The translations under genes were made by a program, and so were the position numbers. From contig NC_064537.1 in NCBI RefSeq assembly GCF_023856365.1, positions 4,933,732 through 4,997,731 on the forward strand: DNA of 64,000 bases, given 5' to 3'. The notes under the pieces are model-generated. The model did not search any database. It worked only from the letters and a program-made list of their open reading frames with translations, and had not been told where the DNA came from. Origin of the DNA: Brienomyrus brachyistius. Lineage: Eukaryota; Chordata; Actinopteri; Osteoglossiformes; Mormyridae. The stretch's first letter is position 1; each line of letters starts with the position of its first letter. This document shows, in pieces, positions 49,020-58,800 of the stretch.

Positions 49020-49530
49020 AAGAGTAAGTAACCCGGACTGGTTGGGGGGGGCGGATACCGGGCCAATGGTTTGGAGAAAATTCAGAGCGGCAGGAAGGGA
49101 GGCTTGGAGGGTGCGCTTGCATGGACGGGTGAAGAAATGGGGAGGAGTAATATGGCCAAAGGAGGTGGCAGCAGGAGGGATAATGAAAACCAGAATGAGG
49201 GGAGAAAGGACTGTGAAGATGCAAGAAGGAAATGGAGGTGGGGGCCGATAATGGGGTGGAAGGGGAAATAACTGCATGGAGTCAGAGGGCTTATTATCAA
49301 AGAGAAATCATCAGATAAACGGAAGAGGGGAGTCAAGGAGAAAAGAGAGAGGGATCAGAAGGACTAGGCAAAAGAAACGATAATAAAAGAGATGATGCAC
49401 TGAAGAGAGAACGGCAGCAGTGAAAGCTGGGGAGTGTAATGGAGCAAGAGGGAGAAGGATAGAATGATGAAAGGAGAGAGACTGGGTGTGGGAGGGGGTA
49501 GGAAGGGTTAGGGTTAGCAGGCAGGAGGAG
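49020..49530. repeat. Purine-rich tract
   Basis: About 500 bp strongly biased to A and G on the plus strand, with few pyrimidines between 49060 and 49520. Minus-strand frames here are Pro/Ser/Leu-rich artefacts. No exact repeat unit. Confidence 0.6.
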
Positions 49531-50509
49531 GATGGGGTGAGAGCTTTATTATAGTGTATATTACACAGAATGCAGTGCAGGATCACTGCACCAGTGCAAA
49601 TGGCGCCAGGGACATGCTGGGAATGGGGGATGGGTCAGGATGACAGATGGCCCCAAAATGGAGCAGCTAAGCTGGCCCCGGTTACCTGTGAACCCGCTCA
49701 CCCCATCAGTCTGTATCCAGGTGCCAGCGCTTACATTTATGTATTTTTTTGGCTTTCGGTGTGCAGCCACTAGGGGGCCTCATGTTTAATCACCTGCCAA
49801 AGCTTAGCTGCTGGTAGACAGAAATTTGACTACAAACACTAACAACACAAACCTTGAAATAAACTTAAATTTCTGTTTTTTGAGACGCAAATAAATGTTT
49901 GTAGTACATTAGGTAGCACAGTGGTTAAAGTGTGGCCTTTTTTTGTGGTTTACTCTGTATAAACGGACATCATGCTTCGGATTTACATCTATATGAATAA
50001 AATTGTTTGCTATGCAATCGCTGACGCGATTCCACATGCTAATGAATGATGGTGTAACTCTTCTTCAAGGCAGAGACTGGGCAAAACAGCGCACCGTGGG
50101 GGAAAAAATCACACTTTTAAAATTGTCGCCCGTAAGAAGCCGAATAGGCGAACGGATAGTCTGGTGCAGTGTGTGTTCGCGTGTGTCAGCGGTCACTGGG
50201 CACATTAATTAATCAGCTCACAGACCCGCAGCTCGTAATGGGACGCATTCAGTCGCCGGTTTTAGTCACGCCCCACTTAGGAGGCGAATTATCGAGCTCT
50301 GGGAGTAGGTGAGTGTCATTTACCACAGCTCGTTATAATGGAAGAAGCCCGTGTCTAGGAGAAAACAGACACTAGGAACAGAAAAGGAGAGCGCTATATA
50401 GGCCAACAGTTACTCAAAATGATTCAGGTTGGTCAATATAATTTACTCCTTGATTGCTGTAAAATAAATAAATATATAACAAAAGCATAACAGTGTGTCA
50501 GTTAATTGC
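49531..50509. other. Intergenic, no gene seen
   Basis: No coding exon. A SINE-like head (GGTAGCACAGTGGTTAAAGT) lies near 49912 without further family features. Confidence 0.5.
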
Positions 50510-50860
50510 ACGAAATCCATCGATCCGTTCTTCCATTTATCCTCTTTCCATCTATGTCTGATGAACAGGGAATGTCTGGAGCTTAGCAGCCCAACCTGCA
50601 GGGACTCACCGCGGACAAACGGGCAGTGCCACCGCAGGGCACAGACTCAAACACTATGGACATCATGCTCTGAGACACACGTTCGACCTAGAGAAAACTC
50701 AGAGGAAAGTAGCACGACTTATCCGAGAATATTGGAAGAATACGAAGATACGGTAACTCCACAGACGCAGAGCGGAGACGGGATTCAAACTCCCCAGATT
50801 AGCGAGCACGTCGTGCAGCTCAGATCTGCTGCTTACACACTAATCGCCCCGGTTGCCAAA
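50510..50860 (+). repeat. CCATCC-type repeat, strongly decayed
   Basis: AAATCCATCGATCCGTTCTT, CCGCAGGGCACAGACTCA, GAGGAAAGTAGCACGAC, ACTCCACAGACGCAGAGCGG and GGGATTCAAACTCCCCAG follow the family order, but many positions have changed. Confidence 0.6.
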
Positions 50861-50953
50861 ATATTACCCCATTGCCATCCCAGTAAAATGATTTGGTCTG
50901 GCTACACACCTGCAGCTTAAAGGCCCCTGAGCTCAGGTGAACTCGGGTGAACT

Positions 50954-51720
50954 GAGCTCAGTTGGTCAAACAATTTAATCCAGATCAAGGTAATCCGGAT
51001 TTTAAAATCCCTTGTTTTGCTATCCAGGACTTGGTAATCCATTTTATTTTTATGCCGGTTTTTCAGAGCAACTCTGGATTGGATCACTGTTATCCAAATA
51101 CAGAATTTTCAGGATTACCAAATCCGGTTTACTAGTGCATTAAGTGGAACCAACAGTGTAGCCTACTGGCCATGTGAAGAACAACAGGTAAACCTAAAAT
51201 ACTAGTGACCACAAACAGCCATTATGTGTTTTAATGTGAACAGACAGGAAACACCGCAATAAACCAGCGAAACCTCTAACGTTCTCTCCAAATGGGGGAC
51301 AGACTGGCCATGTGGTCAGGGATGCAACTGTAAGACATGATGAATTGAGTAATAGTAATAGTAATAATAGTAACTAGTTCAACAACTGTACAAAATATAT
51401 ATAAATGTATACATCATCAAAACATCAAAAACATTGCTTTTGTGATAAATTTCCAAGTTGTATTTAATTTAGTGCCATAAATCCACCCTTGAATCCACCC
51501 TTGTGTTGGGATCAGGATTATCCTGGTTTTTTTGGATGAAATGTATCCCAATTCAAACATAAACTTCTGAACAACACAAAGTGAAGGTTTGATCCAGATT
51601 AAAACCGAGACTGAATTAGGTGATCTGATTTCAGAATCCCTCTTTTACGTTTGAGTTTTCAAGATTAAATCCAATCTGTTATCTGAAATCCCATTTGATT
51701 ACTTTTGAACAACTGGGCTC
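50954..51720. mobile_element. Non-autonomous DNA transposon, family unassigned
   Basis: The left end GAGCTCAGTTGGTCAAA and the reverse complement of the right end GAGCCCAGTTGTTCAAA match at 15 of 17 sites. Inner subterminal words such as AATCCAGATNAAG and GGATTAC recur in both halves. Flanking GGGTGAACT (left) and GGGTGACT (right) could be a target duplication. There is no coding capacity in about 767 bp. Confidence 0.6.
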
Positions 51721-52575
51721 GGGTGACTCGAAATTGCCCTTAGAGAATGAATGTGTGAATGACACGAATGCACATTTTGTGTCATGATATGCTGGCAAAA
51801 GAAAGCTAAGTGTTTGCGTGTATAAGAGTAATCTTATTTTATTTTTAATTAAAAGAAATTATTCTATTCAATTTGGCCTACAGTATTGCAATTTAAACAA
51901 AAATTAATTCGAATTAGGGTAAATCGCCGGATAAATGTCACTTGGCAGGTCTGTACGTTACACCAGAGCTATTTAGTACTGTAGAACTTAGGACAATGAC
52001 CGAAATAGCAATGAGATTAAAGTGCGGCTTCTTCTTCCAATCATGAAAACGTGGGAGTAGGTGAGTGTCATTTACTACAGCGTGTTTTAAACGTGTTGTC
52101 ATTAATGGATTCCAACCATTTACCTGCAAATTTCAAGCCAGTCACAGCTGAAATGATGTCACAGGGTCTTAAAGACTCGCACACATTGTGCGTTAACTAG
52201 CGTGTGTGCGACAGATCGTGCAGGTAGCGCCATCTAGTGTTGGGAGAAAATAGCGTCTTGGCGGCGCGTAAGTGTTTTTTTGCAGCAGCAGGGATCGTCA
52301 GAAGTCCGTGTAAATCCGTGTGTGGGTCGTTCTCCGATCTTTCCGTTTCAAACAGGAATTGGAAAAACAATCAAAAAACGATGTTTTTGGTTTAATCGTT
52401 TTAAAGTTAGAACGGGAAAAAGGAAAACAGGCAACGAAAAAAAAAATCAGACTTCATGTTCTGTTTTTCTGTTTTTAAACCAAACGAGGAAACGGTAAAG
52501 TCACGTTTCTGTGATATTTACGGAAAATTCAGGGGATGCCGGACAGTATAACATATCATATAATCTAAAACTGTG
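51721..52575. other. Intergenic, no gene seen
   Basis: A GTGGGAGTAGGTGAGTGTCATTTAC segment at 52050 also occurs at 50300, so these two places share a short duplication. No coding exon was found. Confidence 0.5.
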
Positions 52576-53000
52576 CAGTATCCTCCACAATTATTGGCAG
52601 CCCTTGTAAAGATTTGTAAAAAAAAAAAAAGGGGTTAGAAGTAGCTTCATCTGACACTGAAAAAAATGACAAAACATTTCATTGAAATAAATCCATTCAA
52701 AGAAAAACAAATCCTTCCTCAAGAAATAATTATTTTCAACAAAAACATGTACCACAGTTATTGGGCCCCTAGAAATGACAGTGAACACAGTGTAGCTGAA
52801 GCACGTTTCCCCTGTAAATTGTACATATTTGAGTTGATTGGAGTGTGTATGAACTTTCAAGCTGTAATTCATGACTTCCTGATTAACTGGGAAACAAACA
52901 TGGGGTGACGCAGAGCCCAAATTTCCTTAGTCATCCATCAACATGGGAAAGATAAGAGAGCATATTAAACTAAAGAGGGAGAAGTGTGTTGACCTTCTTT
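52576..53000 (+). mobile_element. Tc1/mariner-like element, left end only
   Basis: Begins CAGTATCCTCCACAATTATTGGCAGCCCTTG, a Tc1-type terminus common in fish. After the non-coding leader (GTCATCCATCAACATGGG), a transposase start can be read as MGKIREHIKLKREKCVDLL, after which similarity stops. No right terminus is present. Confidence 0.7.
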
Positions 53001-53154
53001 TGCTTTGCTGTTTGTCAGGGCTGAAAGACTTTTTTTCAACCTTTATCTCATTTGCAGGTGTCCTAATAAAGGCAGATCCATCACAAACTAATGAGTAGGG
53101 AGATTGAATTTTTTTTTGAAAATTCTGACTAATTTTTTTGAGCGAATGTTTAAA

Positions 53155-53505
53155 ATCCATCCATCCATCCATTTTCCAAACCGCTTTATCCTACTGGGTC
53201 GCGGGGGGTCCGGAGCCTATCCCGGAAGCAATGGGCACGAGGCAGAGAACAACCCTGGATGGGGGGCCAGCCCATCGCAAGGCACACTCACACACCATTC
53301 ACTCACACATGCACACCTGTACGGGCAATTTAGCAACTTCGTTTAGCCTCAGCATGTTTTTGGACAGTGGGGGGAAACCGCATAACCCAGAGGAAACCCC
53401 ACAACGACATGGGGAGAACATGCAAACTCCACACACATGTGACCCAGGCGGAGACTCAAACCTGGGTCCCAGAGGTGTGAGGCAACAGTGCTAACCACTG
53501 CGAAT
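53155..53505 (+). repeat. CCATCC-type interspersed repeat, complete copy
   Basis: The most complete copy in the window, in the order CCATCCATCCATCCATTTTC, ACCGCTTTATCCTACTGGG, GGAGCCTATCCCGG, GGATGGGGGGCCAGCCCATC, CACTCACACACCATTCAC, GGGCAATTTAG, CAGCATGTTTTTGGACAGTG, ACATGGGGAGAACATGCAAA, CTCAAACCTGGGTCCCAGAG and GGCAACAGTGCTAACCACTG. Fragments at 10.0, 20.8, 23.8, 24.4, 26.7, 36.4, 50.5 and 63.5 kb were recognised by comparison with it. Confidence 0.85.
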
Positions 53506-53828
53506 TTTTAAAATAATCATTGAAATGTCTTTAATCAGCAAGGCCACCATTGTGAATAGCACTATTGATTTTAAGCTGTATTGTCACTTTGGGGTTTTTC
53601 CTTTTACCAAAAAAGGTTGCTTTTGGCTTTTTAAGTTGCATCGGAACTTTATTTCTCAAACCTTTAAAAACTAGATGATTAATTTGGCTCTCAGCGGAGG
53701 CGGTCGCACTTCTCTCCCTCTCCCTCCCCTTATCTTCCCTGCTTCGCTCCTCTCATCTCGTCTCGTCTAGTCTACTGTCTTATACTTGAGACACTCTCTC
53801 AGCCCTGCTCTCCAAATTACGAAAAACG

Positions 53829-54236
53829 ATGGATTTGATCAGCTGGTCTCTCAACGTGACGAGAAGCCTAGGTTCGGGGGAACCTAACTGTCCGGCAGGA
53901 ACGTATGCTGCTGGCTACACGATGGACGGATGGGAGCGGTGGAGGGTCGTGTGCCTGGCAGCTCTTTCCGTGGAGGACATTGAAGACATCTACCTATTCG
54001 GAACCATGATTACAGGTATTATGCTGATTGGATTAGGCATTGTCCTGGTTTATCAAAGATTGAAGAAGACGGTGACAGCCGCTCAAAGCCCCACTAGGCT
54101 GGCCGGAATGATTGATGGAGTGGGCAGAGCTGTTAGCACTCAGACTATGACAATTGATCGCAAACTGGATAACATCATGGAGAAGCTCACAGCTTTGCAA
54201 AACTTATTGGATGGCAGAGACCAGCGTGGACATTAG
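53829..54236 (+). CDS. Unknown single-span membrane protein, 135 aa
   Basis: An intact frame from an ATG in good Kozak context (A at -3, G at +4). The N-terminal part, about 50 residues, has a possible N-glycosylation site (NVT, residues 9-11), two cysteines (21 and 42) and a Trp-rich patch (DGWERWRVVC). After the acidic VEDIEDIY comes one strong membrane span at about 57-75 (FGTMITGIMLIGLGIVLVY), then a basic stop (QRLKK). The C-terminal 50 residues form a likely amphipathic helix or coiled coil (STQTMTIDRKLDNIMEKL, then ALQNLL). Frame integrity and amino-acid content suggest selection or recent insertion. I do not recognise the family and assign no function. The unit around it looks retroposed, so this may be a mobile-element protein rather than a host gene. 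The stop is a TAG at 54234-54236; an overlapping frame at 54211 may be the displaced C terminus. Confidence 0.65.
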   Translation: MDLISWSLNVTRSLGSGEPNCPAGTYAAGYTMDGWERWRVVCLAALSVEDIEDIYLFGTMITGIMLIGLGIVLVYQRLKKTVTAAQSPTRLAGMIDGVGRAVSTQTMTIDRKLDNIMEKLTALQNLLDGRDQRGH

Positions 54237-54309
54237 TGGAGCTGGAAATTACAGCTTCTCGTACGGAAACCCAAACAACCCTATCCTATCAGGTTTTGGC
54301 TCCCCCTAA
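54211..54309 (+). CDS. Overlapping 32-aa frame or displaced C terminus
   Basis: This frame starts ATGGCAGAGACC inside the last codons of the 135-aa ORF and overlaps it by 26 bases. It reads MAETSVDISGAGNYSFSYG and ends LSGFGSP before TAA. The Gly/Asn/Ser/Tyr-rich text looks more like protein than the short end (DQRGH) of the 135-aa frame. It may be a genuine small second ORF, or the original C terminus shifted out of frame by an indel just before 54225. Its start context and conservation are unknown. Confidence 0.35.
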   Translation: MAETSVDISGAGNYSFSYGNPNNPILSGFGSP

Positions 54310-54848
54310 TCAGCACTGGCCTTGGCCAAGGCCGCTGCTGAACGAACAACTCCCCCAGAAGAATAAGGCAGTGAGACTCTCTTGCATTCCTCTCCCCCGA
54401 TCCCAAGGACTTACCGCACCCTCCCCCCCATCCAACGCCTTCGCCGCTTCATACCCCTAGCGTGAACAGGCGGGTCTGTTGACCAGCGCCTCCATGGCTG
54501 CAGGACCGGATGGCTGTCTGTCTCTGCTGGACTACCTCCACCACCCCTTTTCCCTCACCCATTGCAAGTCGTGTCATTTTTATGTTGTAAGGTGTAGTGA
54601 CCATGTGCTTATGTTGCTGAGGTGTTTTTTTCAGTTCCTACAATGTCCTCCCCACTAGAGTACAGTCTGGGGGCTGTTTTTTTATTCTCCTCCTGTCTCC
54701 TCATGTTATTCTGTTTCTTTTCTTCTCTCTTCCCCTGTCTCCCGACCGGTCTACCCCCTACTGTGATGTCTGTGTATATGTATGGTCGGGTTGATGGCCA
54801 GTTTTTTCGCTGGTACTCGTAACTAGTGACATGGTATATTGCAACAGC

Positions 54849-54866
54849 AATAAAGGGTTGAATAAA
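54849..54866 (+). terminator. Poly(A) signals of the retroposed unit
   Basis: AATAAA at 54849-54854 and again at 54861-54866, directly before the A-rich tail that ends the unit. Confidence 0.65.
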
Positions 54867-54893
54867 AACAAAAACAAAACGAATAATTAATCT

Positions 54894-55034
54894 TTTAAAT
54901 TAGGTCCCAGAGATTACTATGTACTTTTGTACATACACAGGAGTATATGTACATGTGAACACTACACTCTCTTGTACTACAGTCTTTTTATAAGTACTTG
55001 CAAACACTAAATACTGTGTACTATGCACCTTATT
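54894..55034. other. Short intergenic spacer
   Basis: Contains several GTAC/TGTAC words and no gene. Confidence 0.5.
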
Positions 55035-55420
55035 AAAGTGTCCTTGAGCAAGACACTGAACCCGTAATTGCTCCCGGTGAGCAGGTTGGCGCAGGGACGG
55101 ATTACGGACCGGGATAGCGGGGCCGCTGCCCAGGGGCCCTTGGGGTGCAGGGGGCCCGTGGGGCCCCTAGCCCAAAACAATTTGCAACGCTTATCAACAA
55201 TGTATTTTCGTTTGTCTATTTTAGGGGGCCTACATTCTTTGATCGCGAATGTTTTGCCCAGGGGCCCACACAACCCATAATCCGTCCCTGGGTTGGCGCC
55301 TTGCACGGCAGCCTCTGCCATCGGTGTGTGAATGGGTGAGTGTGAGGCATGAAATGTAAAGCACTTTGAGTACTCATAAGAGTAGAAAAGCGCTATATAA
55401 ATGCAGTCCATTTACCATTG
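55035..55420 (+). repeat. AAGCGCTATATAAAT-type repeat split by a MITE
   Basis: CCTTGAGCAAGACACTGAAC, GTAATTGCTCCCGGTGAGCA on the left and TTGCACGGCAGCCTCTGCCA, AAGCACTTTGAGTACTCATA and AAAAGCGCTATATAAATGCA on the right are the two halves of one widespread fish repeat. They are interrupted at 55092-55298 by a hAT MITE plus its target duplication. Confidence 0.85.
55092..55290. mobile_element. hAT-type MITE nested in an older repeat
   Basis: A 199-bp element with terminal inverted repeats: left CAGGGACGGATTACGG, right reverse complement CAGGGACGGATTATGG (15 of 16). It is flanked by a perfect 8-bp duplication, GGTTGGCG, at 55084-55091 and 55291-55298. Removing the element and one copy restores the host repeat. 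Eight-base duplications are typical of hAT insertions. It has no coding capacity. Confidence 0.94.
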
Positions 55421-55794
55421 TATATGACAACGAACTTCAAACAATGTTGCCAAGACTACAATTCAATAACAAATATTTTTCTCACATTACTTATTAGAAG
55501 TATTTATCTCACTCCCTAGCACTATCAAGTCTAAACAATAGGCTATTTTTGACAAAAGTGTTTCATGTCTGCTTTTTGCAAACAGGAATCGCCACTGAAA
55601 TACGTTAAAAGGCAAAGTGTTCGATTTAGATGTTATTTTTATTATAGTTTTTAATCTGTTTTATGGATTTTCGATCTTATTTCGTTTTCTGTCTGATAAT
55701 ATTACATTATTTTGATGGCGATAATACCCACGCTACCCTGCTCTTGCAAAGGAGAGATGGTAACTATATCGAATAAAAATAAAGGGGGTGTGTT
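55421..55794. other. AT-rich sequence upstream of dnaja3
   Basis: No coding exon. It separates the repeat cluster from the GC-rich dnaja3 promoter. Confidence 0.5.
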
Positions 55795-55872
55795 TTGTCT
55801 ACTTCCGCATGCGCAGTTGCGCGACCGGTCTGACACGCGCTTCTCGCAGCCACTTTAGCCGCTGTTACTGCG
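55795..55872 (+). promoter_or_regulatory. dnaja3 proximal promoter / 5' UTR
   Basis: Directly upstream of the ATG are ACTTCCGC (55801-55808, ETS/GABP-like) and overlapping GCATGCGCA (55807-55815, NRF-1-like core), followed by CpG-rich sequence and a TCTCGCAGCC pyrimidine stretch. No TATA box. Paired ETS and NRF-1 sites are common in nuclear genes for mitochondrial proteins. The transcription start is inferred to lie within this interval. Confidence 0.6.
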
Positions 55873-58800
55873 ATGGCGTTTTCTGTTGCACGTCGTTTGG
55901 CACGACGGGCGTCAGTCGCCGCGTCCTGCACTCGGCGGCAGGTCTGTCCCGGTCTCGCCTCGCGTCACGTCGAAGAAGTCCGGCTTTCAGGTCAAAGAGC
56001 CCTTCACTACGGCCCGGCTGGCGGCGTTATACCCGGAGGAGCCAGCAGTGCGCTGACATTGAAGGGGCTGAGAGGTGAGAGACATAGAAAGAGACAATTA
56101 CATGCGCTTAACGGCCGGTTTGCCGTAATTGTGCCACGGCCTCATACCTGAATCTAATTTGAAATAGTTAACCTCTGATTCTCGGAATGCGTGCTTTCTG
56201 TAATATCGTTTTGGGGGCGGGGTTTAATGCAGATCGAATGTGGGATTTCACTTCCGGGTCACAGTCTGCCCTTGTTGGTCGTCACCAATAACTTATCACT
56301 GTTGAAACAGAAGCAAAAGCTTTTAAATGCTGGAGTTTTGCTCGATCAATATGTTCCAGCCTCATTTTATATCTGCGAATAATTTGAGACAGACATTGCA
56401 TTGTCTTTATTCGCGAGTGCCTCTTCGTTGGTATACGTCTTATTTATTGATAGTACTTTATGACTTAGTGCCCGATGTGGCTGTCGATTTGTGTTCTGCC
56501 CTAATGCTGTCATTACCCCCAAATAGATGAATACGTTTTTTATTGGACATGAAACTTCAGTGTCAGAACCTTTCCTTACAGAGTTTGCGGTGCTGTGAGT
56601 TTACAGCGTTGGTGTTATGGTTTGTGTCTCCATTCTGACAGTCCCGCAGAGGCCTCCTGCCATCAGTGCGTTGTCCTTCCACACTAGCACCCCTGTCACC
56701 AACAAGGATGACTTCTATCAGGTGCTTGGGGTGCCTCGCTCTGCCTCTCAGAAGGAGATAAAGAAAGCCTATTATCAAGTAAGTGATTTTTATGTACACT
56801 CACACCTTTGCATTCCCTAATCCTTGAGGGCACAGCACTTGCTGTACATAAGTGCTGTTAGCTTGGCAACGTTGATGAACATCTTGCTGTGGGTATCCTC
56901 TAGGACTCCAATTTCCCATTGCACCTCACAAATATGCCTTTAGGTGAACTGGAGTATGTGACAGTGTGTGTTCCACAATGATCTCTCCATTCCACTGTCT
57001 TGTACACTGTACTTGCTGAGATATACCCCAGGATAAGTAGGATAAGCGCCCAAGCAAACTGGTGGATAGCTGAATACAATACTGTTTTGTCATCCTCTGT
57101 ATCCTCAATGAATATACACATTATGCTCGACCGTTAAATTCAGGCAGCTTTTACACAAGTCGGTCACTCTGCTCACTATTAGATATCAAATGGGCCACCG
57201 CCGATTTTGTGGCAGTTGATGAGTTAATCTTTTTTTTTTTCTCAGATGGCCAAAAAATACCATCCTGACACCAACAAGGATGACCCCCAGGCAAAAGAGA
57301 AATTCGCCAAGCTGGCAGAAGCGTATGAGGTGTGTGGGGAAGTCAAGTTTGTCACTTGAGTACGAGTGCTTGGCTGTCTTGTGAACTGGCTGGATGTTTG
57401 TAATAAACAGGGGTGATGTTTGCAGCTACATGGCTCAGTGATGGAGTCTGTCCTTGTCAGGAAAGTCTGATTTAAATCATTACAGTAAACAAGGGCAGAA
57501 AGTTTTCAAACGGTTGAAATCTCACTGGGAAATGTCTAGAAGAGTGGTTGTCAAATTTACAACATGTGCCACCTCAGAAAATATTAAAGTCTCTGCTTAC
57601 AATTGTTGAAGTGTCTGATGGGGGGTAGGGGGTGCGATTAACCCATGGCCACTCTCTTACGGCCTCCCACCATTATGACTGGAATTTAAATATACTGGCT
57701 CCTCTGTGTATCCACTAGAGGGAGCATGCGTCCCATAGTTTGAGAACCACTGATCTAGCGGCTAGCAAGTAAGGGACTAGTTACCCAACTAGTCTTACAA
57801 TGTCTGAAATGCACTGGGTGAGTCTACTTTGTCCATGGAAGATGTTCTGCTGACTCAGATCATTCTGCAGCAGACGGTTCTGCAGGCACAGATCAAACTG
57901 TGCTTTGCTGTGTATGCTGTGTTATAGGATTGTGTCTTACCTCGACCTAGCTGAATAATGAGAGTTCAGGACGTGGAACTAACATACCGTGAATCTCAAA
58001 CACCGTTGTTCTCTATTTGAAATATAAATCACCCCTTTGTAAAAAAAAAAATGGCTGATTCGGAAATCCTAGACTGTTCTGCAACAGTCTGAACTATGCC
58101 CCCAAAATTAACATGCACCAGCGCATTTCTAGCCCTGTGCACCTGCGCAACTTTCAATTTGCATTTTCTTTTTCGAGGGGCATGTGTGCACAGTTTGCAC
58201 AAGTACACCTGGCAAGGAAAGAAAAAATATGTACTGGGAGCCATTGATGTGAGGTTATTTATTACTAGTAGGCTAAGAAAGTTAGTCACTACTCAGGGGT
58301 CCGTTTCCCAAAAGCTCCCTCCGTTCAGTTGCCATTCAGTTCTAACTGTGAAAGTTGCTAATGGTGTTAGCAGCTATGTTTTTGGGAGACTTAACCCGGG
58401 CTGATTAAAGCGCAGGGCGAGCTCGGGTCGCTAGCGAATGGACCCGCGCATCTCTGCTTTTCCACGGCTTGTTTTAAAGTTGGAAAATTATGGGCAAAGT
58501 TCAATGAAAAGAACAGGCATGACTTTAAGAAGATTTTTGCTTTAAAAAGAGCATGAAGGTTTTCTTTTTTTATGTTACAGCAGGTGTAACTGTATTCTAA
58601 ATGCTGCCTTCTCAAAATGTAACATGGACCGGATACCAATACTTAATTTTTCTATTCTGATTAGAAAGCTGTTCTGCCCTAACTTGTATTCCGTTACATA
58701 ACAACCCATAGTACACTCTAAAATTACAGTAAATGTACAGTATAGTAAATACATAAACCAGAGAGAGTTTATTATTATTATCAGGTATTTTGTACTGTAC

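Larger units (their letters stand above)
53675..54893 (+). mobile_element. Retroposed intronless unit carrying an unknown ORF
   Basis: The unit runs from a pyrimidine-rich leader (53709-53781) through an intact 135-aa frame and a roughly 600-base 3' region to two AATAAA signals (54849 and 54861) and an A-rich tail AATAAAAACAAAAACAAAAC. The bases before it, ATGATTAATTT (53675-53685), resemble ATAATTAATCT (54883-54893) directly after the tail at 9 of 11 sites. This is what a target-site duplication from LINE-driven retroposition would look like. No intron, no LTR and no reverse transcriptase were found. It could be a processed gene copy or a short retroelement family. Confidence 0.55.

Noticed and set aside
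48724..49520. Telomere-like words CTAACCCTAACCCTG and GGGTTAGGGTTAG
   Set aside because: Each is only about two units, too short for an interstitial telomere array.
58270..58400. Possible MITE with CCGTTTCCCAAAAG / TTTTTGGGAGAC ends
   Set aside because: The ends match only weakly and no flanking duplication was found, so it was not listed as a feature.
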